Assembly (NCBI GenBank): GCA_964235675.1
Contig: CAXSEA010000032.1
Location: 1 to 23,223, forward strand
DNA: 23,223 bases
Reading direction: 5' to 3'
Source of the DNA: CAXSEA01 sp964235675
GTDB lineage: Bacteria; Armatimonadota; Armatimonadia; Armatimonadales; Capsulimonadaceae
Shown here: one piece after another, positions 7,627 through 13,928 of the stretch
Position numbering within the stretch: position 1 is the first letter of the stretch
How the letters are laid out: every line of letters begins with the position of its first letter
Translations under genes and position numbers: made by a program
The notes under the pieces: model-generated
Seen by the model: only the letters and a program-made list of their open reading frames with translations
The model's database searches: none
What the model was told of the DNA's origin: nothing

Positions 7627-8418
7627 CTAGGCGGCCACAGCGCCGACTTGGCTGATCGATTTGTTCTGCATGTCGTCCTGCGACTGCATCGCCTTGGCGT
7701 TGGCCTCATAGCTGCGCTGGCAGGCGATCATCGTCACCATCGCCTTCACCACGCTGACGTTGCTCGCCTCCAGGTAGCCTGACTGCACCGAGGCGGATGG
7801 GTCTTTGGCAATATCAATGGACTGGGGACGATCCGCGACCACAATCAGGTTGTCGCCAATCTTGGTGGGGAGGTTCGCCTGGGTGATGGAGACCAGGCCG
7901 AGCTTACCGACGGTATCGGTGCCGGTAGTCACGCTGCCGTCCGGGCTGATGCTGATCTTATCGCCCCCGGCCGCCGAAAGAGGCGCGGTGATGCTCTGCC
8001 CCTGGCCGCTCAAAACGGGGTACCTGGTCGAGGTTTGCACCAGAGTGCCTTTGGAGTTCAGGGTGAGGGAGCCGTCGCGGGAGTAGGCGATCTGGCCGGT
8101 GCCGGTGCGAACTTGAAGGTAGGCGCTGCCGCGCATCGCGACATCTAGCGAGTTGCCAGTGGCTTGCATCGGGCCGTCCGATAGATCGGTGGCGATCCCG
8201 GCGATCTGAGCGCCATGTCCGAGCGTGCCGATTGTGCCACCGCCATCGCTGCCGTCCACGCCGGAGGCGGCGACGAGCGTTTCGTCGAACGATTGAAACT
8301 GCGGGATATCCTGCTTGTAGCCGGTGGTGGAGGCGTTGGCCAGGTTCTGGGCAATCACCTGCTGCGCAGCGTCTTCGGCCATCATGCCGGTGGCTGCCGC
8401 GTATAGACCGCGTGTCAT
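7627..8418 (-). CDS. flgF: Flagellar proximal rod protein FlgF
   Basis: This is the second FlgG-like protein of the cluster and the first gene read from the putative promoter, so it is assigned as FlgF, a proximal rod subunit. The 263-residue product starts MTRGLYAAATGMMAED and has the rod motif QNLANASTTGYKQD. Next come the SLDVAMRGSAYLQV and AYSRDGSLTLNSKG strands, and the C-terminal helix LEASNVSVVKAMVTMIACQR. The frame remains open to 8511, but the extra residues are unlike the family and GGAG lies about 11 bases before the ATG at 8418. FlgF and FlgG are hard to separate by eye; order and the shorter, divergent middle favour FlgF. Confidence 0.88.
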   Translation of the reverse strand: MTRGLYAAATGMMAEDAAQQVIAQNLANASTTGYKQDIPQFQSFDETLVAASGVDGSDGGGTIGTLGHGAQIAGIATDLSDGPMQATGNSLDVAMRGSAYLQVRTGTGQIAYSRDGSLTLNSKGTLVQTSTRYPVLSGQGQSITAPLSAAGGDKISISPDGSVTTGTDTVGKLGLVSITQANLPTKIGDNLIVVADRPQSIDIAKDPSASVQSGYLEASNVSVVKAMVTMIACQRSYEANAKAMQSQDDMQNKSISQVGAVAA

Positions 8419-8653
8419 GAAGTGAGCGTCTCCGTAAAATCGGGATGGGCGGCCGCCGCGCGGCTTATGGCGTATAGGCCAAAAGCCGAGCGGTGCCGAT
8501 CCCCATCGCATCGGGGCATGCGGAAAACGGGAGTAAGCTCCAAGCTTGAGATGCGTTTGCCACTTCAGGACAACTCGCGGCTTTGCTTACCGTCGTTCAA
8601 TTCCAGCGCCTGGCATTTTCCCCTACCGGGCTACTGTCGCTGCCGTATTTCAT

Positions 8654-8681
8654 TTATCGGAATGCTGCTAGAAGTTCTTTA
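8654..8681 (-). promoter_or_regulatory. Sigma-28-like promoter candidate for the flagellar operon
   Basis: Read on the minus strand, TAAAG (box 8678-8681) is followed after 16 bases by TCCGATAA (8654-8661). The motif of flagellar sigma factors (FliA/SigD) is TAAA, about 15 bases, then GCCGATAA, so it matches both boxes with a spacer one base longer and one changed base in the -10. It would give a 5' leader of about 230 bases before flgF. No better sigma-70 promoter was seen in 8419-8700. Confidence 0.5.
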
Positions 8682-8738
8682 GGGTGAGTGGAAGGTATTT
8701 TCGCCAAGTAAGTCGATGACATCAATGACGTGTAAGCT

Positions 8739-8854
8739 CCCCTCCATTTCTATGGAGGGGTTGGGGGAGGTCTGGCATAGCTTAACCGCAAGTTTGATGC
8801 AGCACCAAGTCAGCCTTTTCAGACCTCCCTCGCCCCTCCATAGAAATGGAGGGG
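8739..8854. repeat. Palindromic element B upstream of the RIO kinase gene
   Basis: The arms 8739-8774 and 8820-8854 are inverted copies of one sequence, differing only around the TTG/CG junction. Each arm itself starts or ends with a 22-base small palindrome, CCCCTCCAT, four bases, ATGGAGGGG (8739-8760 and 8833-8854). The layout is like bacterial interspersed palindromic elements (two facing repeats around a spacer), but the sequence differs from elements A and C. It lies between the two divergent promoters for flgF and the plus-strand genes. Confidence 0.75.
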
Positions 8855-8867
8855 AACCAGACAACTC

Positions 8868-8896
8868 TTGACAGCCGAGCTTTTCTCTGCGACAAT
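8868..8896 (+). promoter_or_regulatory. Sigma-70-type promoter (TTGACA / GACAAT, 17-base spacer)
   Basis: A perfect -35 hexamer TTGACA (8868-8873) is followed after exactly 17 bases by GACAAT (8891-8896), four of six matches to TATAAT. The expected transcription start is about 8902-8904, which coincides with an ATG at 8903. It begins 14 bases after element B and most likely drives the small ORF and the RIO kinase gene. Confidence 0.65.
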
Positions 8897-8902
8897 GCGC
8901 GC

Positions 8903-9097
8903 ATGCGCCGACCAAAGCGCGACTTTTCTCTTCCAATCCAACGAAAGGAGCGTGAACGACAAATGATTCAAACCACCATTGCCGTCAACCTAGCGACACA
9001 TATTCGTGTCGTGGAACCGAGCGACACTGCCACCCAGCGCAGCTTACAATCGCCGCTTTCCGCCGCGCTCCTGGACTGCCCCCACCCCGCCGCTTAA
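8903..9097 (+). CDS. Possible small protein or leader peptide, maybe leaderless
   Basis: A 64-codon frame opens with an ATG that falls on the predicted start point of the promoter at 8868-8896, so it could be translated from a leaderless mRNA. A second in-frame ATG at 8963 (44 codons) has AAGGAG about 12 bases upstream and could be used instead. The product is basic at its N-terminus (MRRPKRDFSLP, RKERERQ) and then carries a short hydrophobic stretch (TTIAVNLATHIRVVE). It has no transmembrane segment and no family I recognise. It is followed by an untranslated stretch of about 186 bases before the RIO kinase. It may equally be a chance frame in a 5' leader. Confidence 0.28.
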   Translation: MRRPKRDFSLPIQRKERERQMIQTTIAVNLATHIRVVEPSDTATQRSLQSPLSAALLDCPHPAA

Positions 9098-9283
9098 GCA
9101 CGCTTCATTTCGGCCGAGCCTAATTCTGGGCTGATGCCGCGTCGTTTCCGGTTCCCCTTCCTTCCGTCGCCCACAGCTTGTTTTCGCGCGTCGCCACGCC
9201 GCCGAAGCCATGCCGTCTGCCCCGCTCCCACGCGCCGTCACCCGCGCGTGATTCCCGCGAGACGAGATTGCAACGAACCAGAA

Positions 9284-10036
9284 ATGACAAAACTCAAGAA
9301 GAAATACCCGCCCGTATTAGACGAATTCATCGACGACGGCTGGATCGAGGAAGTGGTCAGCGTCGTAAAAAGCGGCAAGGAGGCGACCGTCTATTGCTGC
9401 CGCGCCTGCGAAAGCATCGGGCGCGAGTATATCGCCGCCAAAATCTACCGCGAGCATGCCCAGCGCAGCTTCAAAAACGACAGCATCTATCAGGAAGGCC
9501 GAGTGATCGTCAGCGGGCGCATGCAGCGCGCGGTCGCCAAGAAAAGCAGCTTCGGACGAGAAGTGCAGCAAGCGCTCTGGACCGGCGTGGAATACGCCAC
9601 CCTCCAGCTCTTGCATAGCGCCGGGGCCATAGTCCCCCAGCCTTTGCACAGCACGGGCGACGCACTCCTGCTGGAGTACATCGGCGACGGCGTCCAACCC
9701 GGCAAGCCGCTCTACGCCATCGACCTCGAACCGGCCCAGGCGCAACGCTATCAAACCCTACTGCTCGACCAAATCGCCCTCTGGCTGCGCTGCAACCGCA
9801 TCCACGGCGACCTATCCCCCTACAATATCCTGCACACCGAATCGCGCGGCATCACCGTAATCGACTTCCCCCAAGCTGTCGATCCTAGGGAAAGCCCCCA
9901 CGCCAGGGAGTTGCTGCTGCGGGACGCGAGAAACGTGACGGAGCATTTCGAGGCCTTTGGAGCGCAGCCGGTGAACATGGAGCGTTGGGTGAACGGGTTG
10001 TGGTCGGCTTGGAAGTTGGGAAGGCTGTCATCTTAA
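9284..10036 (+). CDS. RIO-type serine/threonine kinase or ATPase
   Basis: The 250-residue product has the compact RIO kinase fold. It shows a flexible glycine loop SGKEATVY at residues 30-37 and the ATP-contacting lysine in AAKIYRE (Lys53). The catalytic loop is HGDLSPYNIL (Asp176, Asn181) and the metal-binding loop VIDFPQAVD (Asp194), which replaces DFG as is usual in RIO proteins. RIO1 proteins act in small-subunit ribosome maturation in archaea and eukaryotes; the role of bacterial members is unclear. The frame is open from 9134, but the added 50 residues are Arg/Pro/Ser-rich with no family match, so the ATG before KLKKKYPPVLDEFI is preferred. Its Shine-Dalgarno sequence is weak. The long leader may contain the small ORF described at 8903. 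Confidence 0.87.
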   Translation: MTKLKKKYPPVLDEFIDDGWIEEVVSVVKSGKEATVYCCRACESIGREYIAAKIYREHAQRSFKNDSIYQEGRVIVSGRMQRAVAKKSSFGREVQQALWTGVEYATLQLLHSAGAIVPQPLHSTGDALLLEYIGDGVQPGKPLYAIDLEPAQAQRYQTLLLDQIALWLRCNRIHGDLSPYNILHTESRGITVIDFPQAVDPRESPHARELLLRDARNVTEHFEAFGAQPVNMERWVNGLWSAWKLGRLSS

Positions 10037-10116
10037 ATTCTGCGCCATATCAATAGGCAAACGGGCGAATGAACTGAAGTGCAATTCTTCATCGATTCAA
10101 GAAATGAGGCTAACCT

Positions 10117-10335
10117 GTGGACGAAGTAATTGCTGAGTTTCCTTGGGCAAGTGAACGCACGCATAACGAGATATGCAGGGTGAAAATTAAGGAAGGCGGA
10201 ATTGGCACAAACGTGCATACTCGCGGATACGCTGATAACGTACCAAGAAGTGGCTGGATCACGTTCCGACCCGAAAAACTGCCAAACATAATTGCCGCAC
10301 TTCAGAAAGCGGACGAAAAGCTGAACGCCAGATAG
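10117..10335 (+). CDS. Small basic protein, possibly PC4/YdbC-like
   Basis: A 72-residue protein starts at GTG with GAGG 7 bases upstream. Its layout is acidic N-terminus, then strands EICRVKIKEGG and TNVHTRGYADN, a glycine turn, GWITFRPEKLPNIIAALQKAD and a helical end. This resembles the single-stranded-DNA-binding PC4/YdbC pattern of a four-strand sheet followed by a helix opening with a 'pre-helix' proline (RPEKLPNIIAAL). I see no other family, and the match is weak. The next gene begins 10 bases after its stop codon, with its ribosome-binding site overlapping the stop region, so the two form a unit. The coding sequence has lower GC than the neighbouring genes, which may mean recent acquisition. 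Confidence 0.6.
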   Translation: MDEVIAEFPWASERTHNEICRVKIKEGGIGTNVHTRGYADNVPRSGWITFRPEKLPNIIAALQKADEKLNAR

Positions 10336-10345
10336 GAATTTGAAC

Positions 10346-10822
10346 ATGCTTCTTGTATGTCGTCATTGTCGGTCCAGCGTGGATGTCTCACTTGCCACGC
10401 TTTCTTTATGGAAGTGCGTTGCTTGCAGTGAGCCAATGCCTGCTGAAGTAGTTGTCGTACTTTCGGCACTTAAGGATGAAACCAGCGTTATTGCGACAAG
10501 CAGAAGCGGTGCCGCAGACGAGGTCAGTACAACTCTCGAACCTGCGGGCACTTCGACGAAAGCAACAGCTCCACATCAAAGCAAAACGAGTCGGCTTTAC
10601 GAGTGGGCTAGAAAAACTACTGAGGAGTCAGAGGTGCGACTAGGGTTACGCTGCCCTAAGTGTCTCAGCAGCGATCTTAGTAAATTAAGAGGGAAAACTG
10701 ATCCAGTAGCGGAGTTTGTATTGCCGGTAGCAGGATTGGCGATGATTGCTCCAGACAAAACACGAAGGAATTGTTGGTATGTAGAAGCTGCGGCTTTAGC
10801 TGGGAGCGAAGATAGCAAGTAG
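10346..10822 (+). CDS. Zinc-ribbon protein with a probable C-terminal frameshift
   Basis: The 158-residue frame begins at ATG with AGGA 8 bases upstream. Two zinc modules are visible: an N-terminal one (CRHC at residues 5-8, CVAC at 24-27) and a second starting with CPKC (103-106) near the end. A linker rich in Thr/Ser/Ala and a short hydrophobic patch (FVLPVAGLAMIA) lie between. The second module needs a closing CxxC, but the frame reads WYVEAAALAG instead. Adding one T near 10780 gives WYCRSCGFSWERR and a stop at 10813-10815, exactly the expected ribbon closing. So either a true one-base deletion or a sequence error ended the original frame. A role in nucleic-acid or protein binding is only inferred. 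Confidence 0.6.
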   Translation: MLLVCRHCRSSVDVSLATLSLWKCVACSEPMPAEVVVVLSALKDETSVIATSRSGAADEVSTTLEPAGTSTKATAPHQSKTSRLYEWARKTTEESEVRLGLRCPKCLSSDLSKLRGKTDPVAEFVLPVAGLAMIAPDKTRRNCWYVEAAALAGSEDSK

Positions 10823-10863
10823 TAGAACCGGGACTGTGATAAACGTGAGCCCTCGGAAAACAA

Positions 10864-10907
10864 ATTAAGAGCCTGCCGCGTCCTAGTGTACGCAGCAGAC
10901 TCTTAAT
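10864..10907 (-). terminator. Terminator downstream of groEL
   Basis: A 17-base-arm hairpin (10864-10880 with 10891-10907, two mismatches) lies 31 bases after the groEL stop codon. On the minus strand it is followed by AATTTGTTTT, a fair U-tract. It could also stop plus-strand transcription from the zinc-ribbon gene, whose message ends just before it. Confidence 0.7.
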
Positions 10908-10937
10908 TATTCTACGGTGGGAGACTCTATAATATCC

Positions 10938-12557
10938 TTAGTAGTCGTAGTCGTCGCCACCGGCGGGAGCGGCGGGAGCCTTCTTGTCTTTCTTCTCCAC
11001 GACCAAGGAGTTGGTCGAAAGAATCATGGACGCGATAGAGGCGGCGTTCTGGACGGCGGAGCGGGTCACCTTGACGGGGTCCACGATTCCGGCCTTCACC
11101 AGGTCGACATACTCGCCGGTGGCGGCGTTGAAGCCTTGGCCGATGGGGAGGTCCATCACCTTATTGACGATCACGCTGCCTTCGAAACCGGCGTTCTCGG
11201 CGATTTGGCGCAGGGGAGCTTCCAGCGACTTGCGGACGATGTCGAGGCCGACTTTCTCGTCGCCGGTGGCTTGAATCTTGTCGATCACGGGAATCAGGCT
11301 AACCAGGGTCGCGCCGCCGCCGGCGACGATGCCTTCTTCCACAGCCGCACGAGTGGCACTGAGAGCGTCCTCGAAGCGGTGCTTCTTCTCTTTCAGCTCG
11401 GTCTCGGTGGCCGCGCCGACTTTGATCACAGCGACGCCGCCCGCGAGCTTGGCGAGACGCTCTTGCAGCTTCTCTTTGTCGTAGGAAGAATCGGTGTTCT
11501 CGATAGTGCGGCGAATCTGCTCGATGCGTCCCTGCACGCTGGCTTGAGTGCCCGCGCCTTCGATGATAACGGTCTCATCCTTGGAAACGGTGACACGCTT
11601 GGCGGTGCCGAGGTCGGTCAGTTCGGTAGTGTCGAGCTTGATGCCGAGGTCTTCGGTGAGGTACCGGCCGCCGGTGAGGGTGGCGATATCTTCCATCATG
11701 GCCTTGCGTCGGTCGCCGAAGCCGGGCGCCTTCACCGCGACGACGTTCAGAATGCCGCGCAGCTTGTTCACCACGAGAGTGGCCAGCGCTTCGCCGTCAA
11801 CGTCTTCCGCGATAATCACGATCGGGCGGCGAGTCTGGGAAACCTTCTCCAGCACCGGAACTAAGTCCGCGACGGAGCTGATCTTCTTCTCGTGGATCAA
11901 GATCATGGGGTTCTCAAGGACGGCCTCCATGCGCTCCTGGTCGGTGACGAAGTACGGGGAGATATAGCCCTTATCGAACTGCATGCCTTCGACCACATCC
12001 AGCGTGGTCTCGGTGCCGCGGGACTCTTCCACGGTAATAACGCCGTCTTTGCCCACTTTTTCCATCGCGTCGGCAATGATATTGCCGATCTCGGCGTCGT
12101 TGCCGGAGATGGTGGCGACCTGAGCGGTGGCCTCGCGGGTATCGACCGTGATCGCCCGGTTCTTCAACTCGGCGACAATGGCTTCCACGGCCATATCGAT
12201 ACCGCGTCGGACGGCAATCGGGTTGCCGCCGGCGGCGACATAGCGAAGGCCTTCGTTCACGATAGCTTGGGCGAGAACGGTGGCGGTGGTGGTGCCGTCT
12301 CCGGCGACGTCGTTAGTCTTGCTCGCGACTTCGCGGACAAGCTGCGCGCCCATGTTCTCGTACGGGTCTTCCAACTCGATTTCCTTGGCGACGGTGACAC
12401 CGTCCTTGGTAATGGTCGGGGAGCCCCACTTCTTGTCCAAAACAACATTGCGTCCGCGCGGGCCAAGGGTGACTTTCACCGCGTTAGCAACGGTATTCGC
12501 GCCGCGCTCCAGCGCACGCCGGGCGTTCTCGTCAAACAGTAGGGTTTTTGCTGCCAT
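10938..12557 (-). CDS. groEL: Chaperonin GroEL (Hsp60)
   Basis: GroEL forms the double-ring folding chamber that works with GroES. The 539-residue product is full length for the family and collinear with it. Visible are the start MAAKTLLFDENARRALERG, the ATP site DGTTTATVLAQAI (residues 87 onward), the apical region KAPGFGDRRKAMMEDIA, and the equatorial VEEGIVAGGGATLV. The tail is APAAPAGGDDYDY instead of the Gly-Gly-Met repeats of E. coli; this is common in several other phyla. It is expressed from the groES promoter region and ends at a hairpin terminator. A palindromic element of 135 bases lies between it and groES. Confidence 0.99.
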   Translation of the reverse strand: MAAKTLLFDENARRALERGANTVANAVKVTLGPRGRNVVLDKKWGSPTITKDGVTVAKEIELEDPYENMGAQLVREVASKTNDVAGDGTTTATVLAQAIVNEGLRYVAAGGNPIAVRRGIDMAVEAIVAELKNRAITVDTREATAQVATISGNDAEIGNIIADAMEKVGKDGVITVEESRGTETTLDVVEGMQFDKGYISPYFVTDQERMEAVLENPMILIHEKKISSVADLVPVLEKVSQTRRPIVIIAEDVDGEALATLVVNKLRGILNVVAVKAPGFGDRRKAMMEDIATLTGGRYLTEDLGIKLDTTELTDLGTAKRVTVSKDETVIIEGAGTQASVQGRIEQIRRTIENTDSSYDKEKLQERLAKLAGGVAVIKVGAATETELKEKKHRFEDALSATRAAVEEGIVAGGGATLVSLIPVIDKIQATGDEKVGLDIVRKSLEAPLRQIAENAGFEGSVIVNKVMDLPIGQGFNAATGEYVDLVKAGIVDPVKVTRSAVQNAASIASMILSTNSLVVEKKDKKAPAAPAGGDDYDY

Positions 12558-12587
12558 ATTCTTTTAATCTCCAGTTGCTGTGGCTAC

Positions 12588-12722
12588 CCTATCCGCCCTC
12601 TCGGGCACCTTCCCTAAAGGGAAGGAAACTCGCGGGAAAGGTAGATGGTTAGCCGATATAATTTTTGTTGCGTCGTAAAACTTTCCTTCCCTTTAGGGAA
12701 GGTGCCCGAGAGGGCAGATAGG
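12588..12722. repeat. Palindromic element C between groES and groEL
   Basis: The two ends are 41-base inverted repeats, 12588-12628 and 12682-12722, with a single mismatch, around a 53-base AT-richer centre. Each arm contains its own palindrome (ACCTTCCCT, AAGGGAAGG). End sequence CCTATCYG and core are shared with element A in the flagellar operon. It would be transcribed between groES and groEL, where it could fold as a 41-base-pair hairpin and uncouple the levels of the two genes. No protein is encoded. Confidence 0.85.
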
Positions 12723-12729
12723 TTCAGGA

Positions 12730-13023
12730 CTAATCCCGAACGGCGTAAATCTGGTCTTCGTCCAAGATCACGTACTCGTCGCCGCTGAGCTTCACTTCGG
12801 TGCCGCCGTACTTGGAATAAATCACGCGGTCGCCAACCTTGACGGTGAGCTCGGAGCGGGAGCCGTCATCCAACACACGACCGGGGCCGATAGCGACCAC
12901 TTCGCCGTCGATCGGCTTCTGCTTGGCCGCATCGGGGATATAGATACCGCCTGAGCTCTTGTCTTCAGCCGCGCTCGGCTTCACAAGCACCTTGTCCGAC
13001 AAAGGCCGGAAGTTCACTGCCAT
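12730..13023 (-). CDS. groES: Co-chaperonin GroES (Hsp10)
   Basis: GroES caps the GroEL chamber. The 97-residue product has the full family pattern: FRPLSDKVLVKPSAAEDKSSGGIYIPD (start and mobile loop, named in part), VVAIGPGRVLDDG, and VGDRVIYSKYGGTEVKLSGDE. The frame stays open to 13080, but GAGGAGA lies about 10 bases before the ATG at 13023 and the family begins there. It is the first gene of the heat-shock operon, 134 bases from the predicted transcription start, with a CIRCE operator in the leader. It stops 7 bases before the palindromic element. Confidence 0.98.
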   Translation of the reverse strand: MAVNFRPLSDKVLVKPSAAEDKSSGGIYIPDAAKQKPIDGEVVAIGPGRVLDDGSRSELTVKVGDRVIYSKYGGTEVKLSGDEYVILDEDQIYAVRD

Positions 13024-13127
13024 AGTTTGCTTCTCTCCTCGAAAAGTAAAATTCGCTTCGGTAACAAGCGAAAGCCGCACAAAGCGATCAAAGCTCGGCG
13101 CGGGCTGTCACTTATTAAAATGCCTCA

Positions 13128-13154
13128 TTAGCACTCAAAGTTCCTGAGTGCTAA
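13128..13154 (-). promoter_or_regulatory. CIRCE operator (HrcA-binding site)
   Basis: The sequence TTAGCACTC, nine bases, GAGTGCTAA is a perfect match to the CIRCE consensus. It lies in the groES leader, starting about 3 bases after the predicted start site. In known systems HrcA bound here represses groESL until heat stress titrates GroEL. hrcA itself is not in the window. Confidence 0.97.
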
Positions 13155-13163
13155 CACGTCATT

Positions 13164-13193
13164 AGTTTACTGGAGCGTGATGAGCAGTGTCAA
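13164..13193 (-). promoter_or_regulatory. groES-groEL promoter
   Basis: On the minus strand TTGACA (13188-13193) and TAAACT (13164-13169) are separated by 18 bases, placing the start at about 13157, just before the CIRCE box. The -35 is perfect and the -10 has four of six consensus bases. This is the expected housekeeping sigma promoter for a CIRCE-regulated operon. Confidence 0.8.
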
Positions 13194-13282
13194 GCGTTCA
13201 GCGGATATTTTGAGTGTGAAGGAGTCAACTTGTCAGCGATTGCTGAGAGCTGAATTTGCATGCGTTCGTCTACTCACCGCGC

Positions 13283-13843
13283 TTATCCAGAAGCGGCTTC
13301 AGCGCCAAGCTCGGTCGGTGCCGCGCGGAGCAATCCAAATCGCTCGGTAAGCTCATCCAAAAGAGAAGGATGGCGTTGATTATATTTTTTGGCGATTACA
13401 TCACCAGTCACATTGATGATGGGAGCGAGAATCCAGACGCAAAGCGCAGCGTCGCTATCTCCTCCAGTAATAAACGCTACGATAAACGCAGCCACATCCG
13501 CTATACAGGCCGACAGGGTAAACAAAATGTCGATGCATTCACCATTGCGCTTGTAACACGCCTCCTTGAATGAAGCAAGTTCACGCCGCTCCGCTTCCTC
13601 GACGATCCGTTTCGCCTCGTCGATGGCGAAGTCTACATCCTTGTAGCTCTCCCGGCATGTTTTTTCCAACCTTGATCGAGCAATCGTGTGGGAGAGTTCT
13701 ATCTTTGACGAGAAGCTACGGTCGAGTAACCTTAGAATTTGGAAGCTGAGACGCAGCGATTTAATCTTTGAGGTCAACGTACTCGCAATGAGCACACCGA
13801 CAAACAAAAAGGAGAACGTCAGGTGGCTCATAACGAAATGCAT
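13283..13843 (-). CDS. Membrane protein of unknown function with a coiled-coil region
   Basis: The 186-residue product has one N-terminal hydrophobic segment (LTFSFLFVGVLIASTL, about residues 8-23). A long charged helical region rich in Glu/Lys/Arg (about 55-95, including DEAKRIVEEAERRELASFKEA) suggests a coiled coil. Two further hydrophobic segments follow at about 105-126 and 132-152. Three transmembrane helices are therefore possible. No catalytic motif or family is recognised. A second ATG at 13831 could also be the start. It has somewhat lower GC than its neighbours. It lies upstream of groES and downstream of the esterase, both on the same strand, but it shares no clear pathway with either. 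Confidence 0.6.
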   Translation of the reverse strand: MHFVMSHLTFSFLFVGVLIASTLTSKIKSLRLSFQILRLLDRSFSSKIELSHTIARSRLEKTCRESYKDVDFAIDEAKRIVEEAERRELASFKEACYKRNGECIDILFTLSACIADVAAFIVAFITGGDSDAALCVWILAPIINVTGDVIAKKYNQRHPSLLDELTERFGLLRAAPTELGAEAASG

Positions 13844-13928
13844 GTGAAAAATGTTGTACTTTGGAGCAATCTTATAATAAGTGCGGCTTAGTTATTTTAC
13901 CTTCTGCGCTTGTGTAGCTTGGCCCTGA

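Noticed and set aside
6450..7655. 401-codon plus-strand frame opposite flgA and flgG
   Set aside because: It covers two recognised genes in antisense, has an Arg/Gly/Val-heavy composition, and shows no family motif.
9134..9283. N-terminal extension of the RIO kinase
   Set aside because: The 50 extra residues are Arg/Pro/Ser-rich, unlike RIO proteins, and the in-frame ATG at 9284 starts the family's normal sequence.
10917..11864. Plus-strand frame opposite groEL
   Set aside because: It is a shadow of the highly conserved groEL sequence; no start signal.
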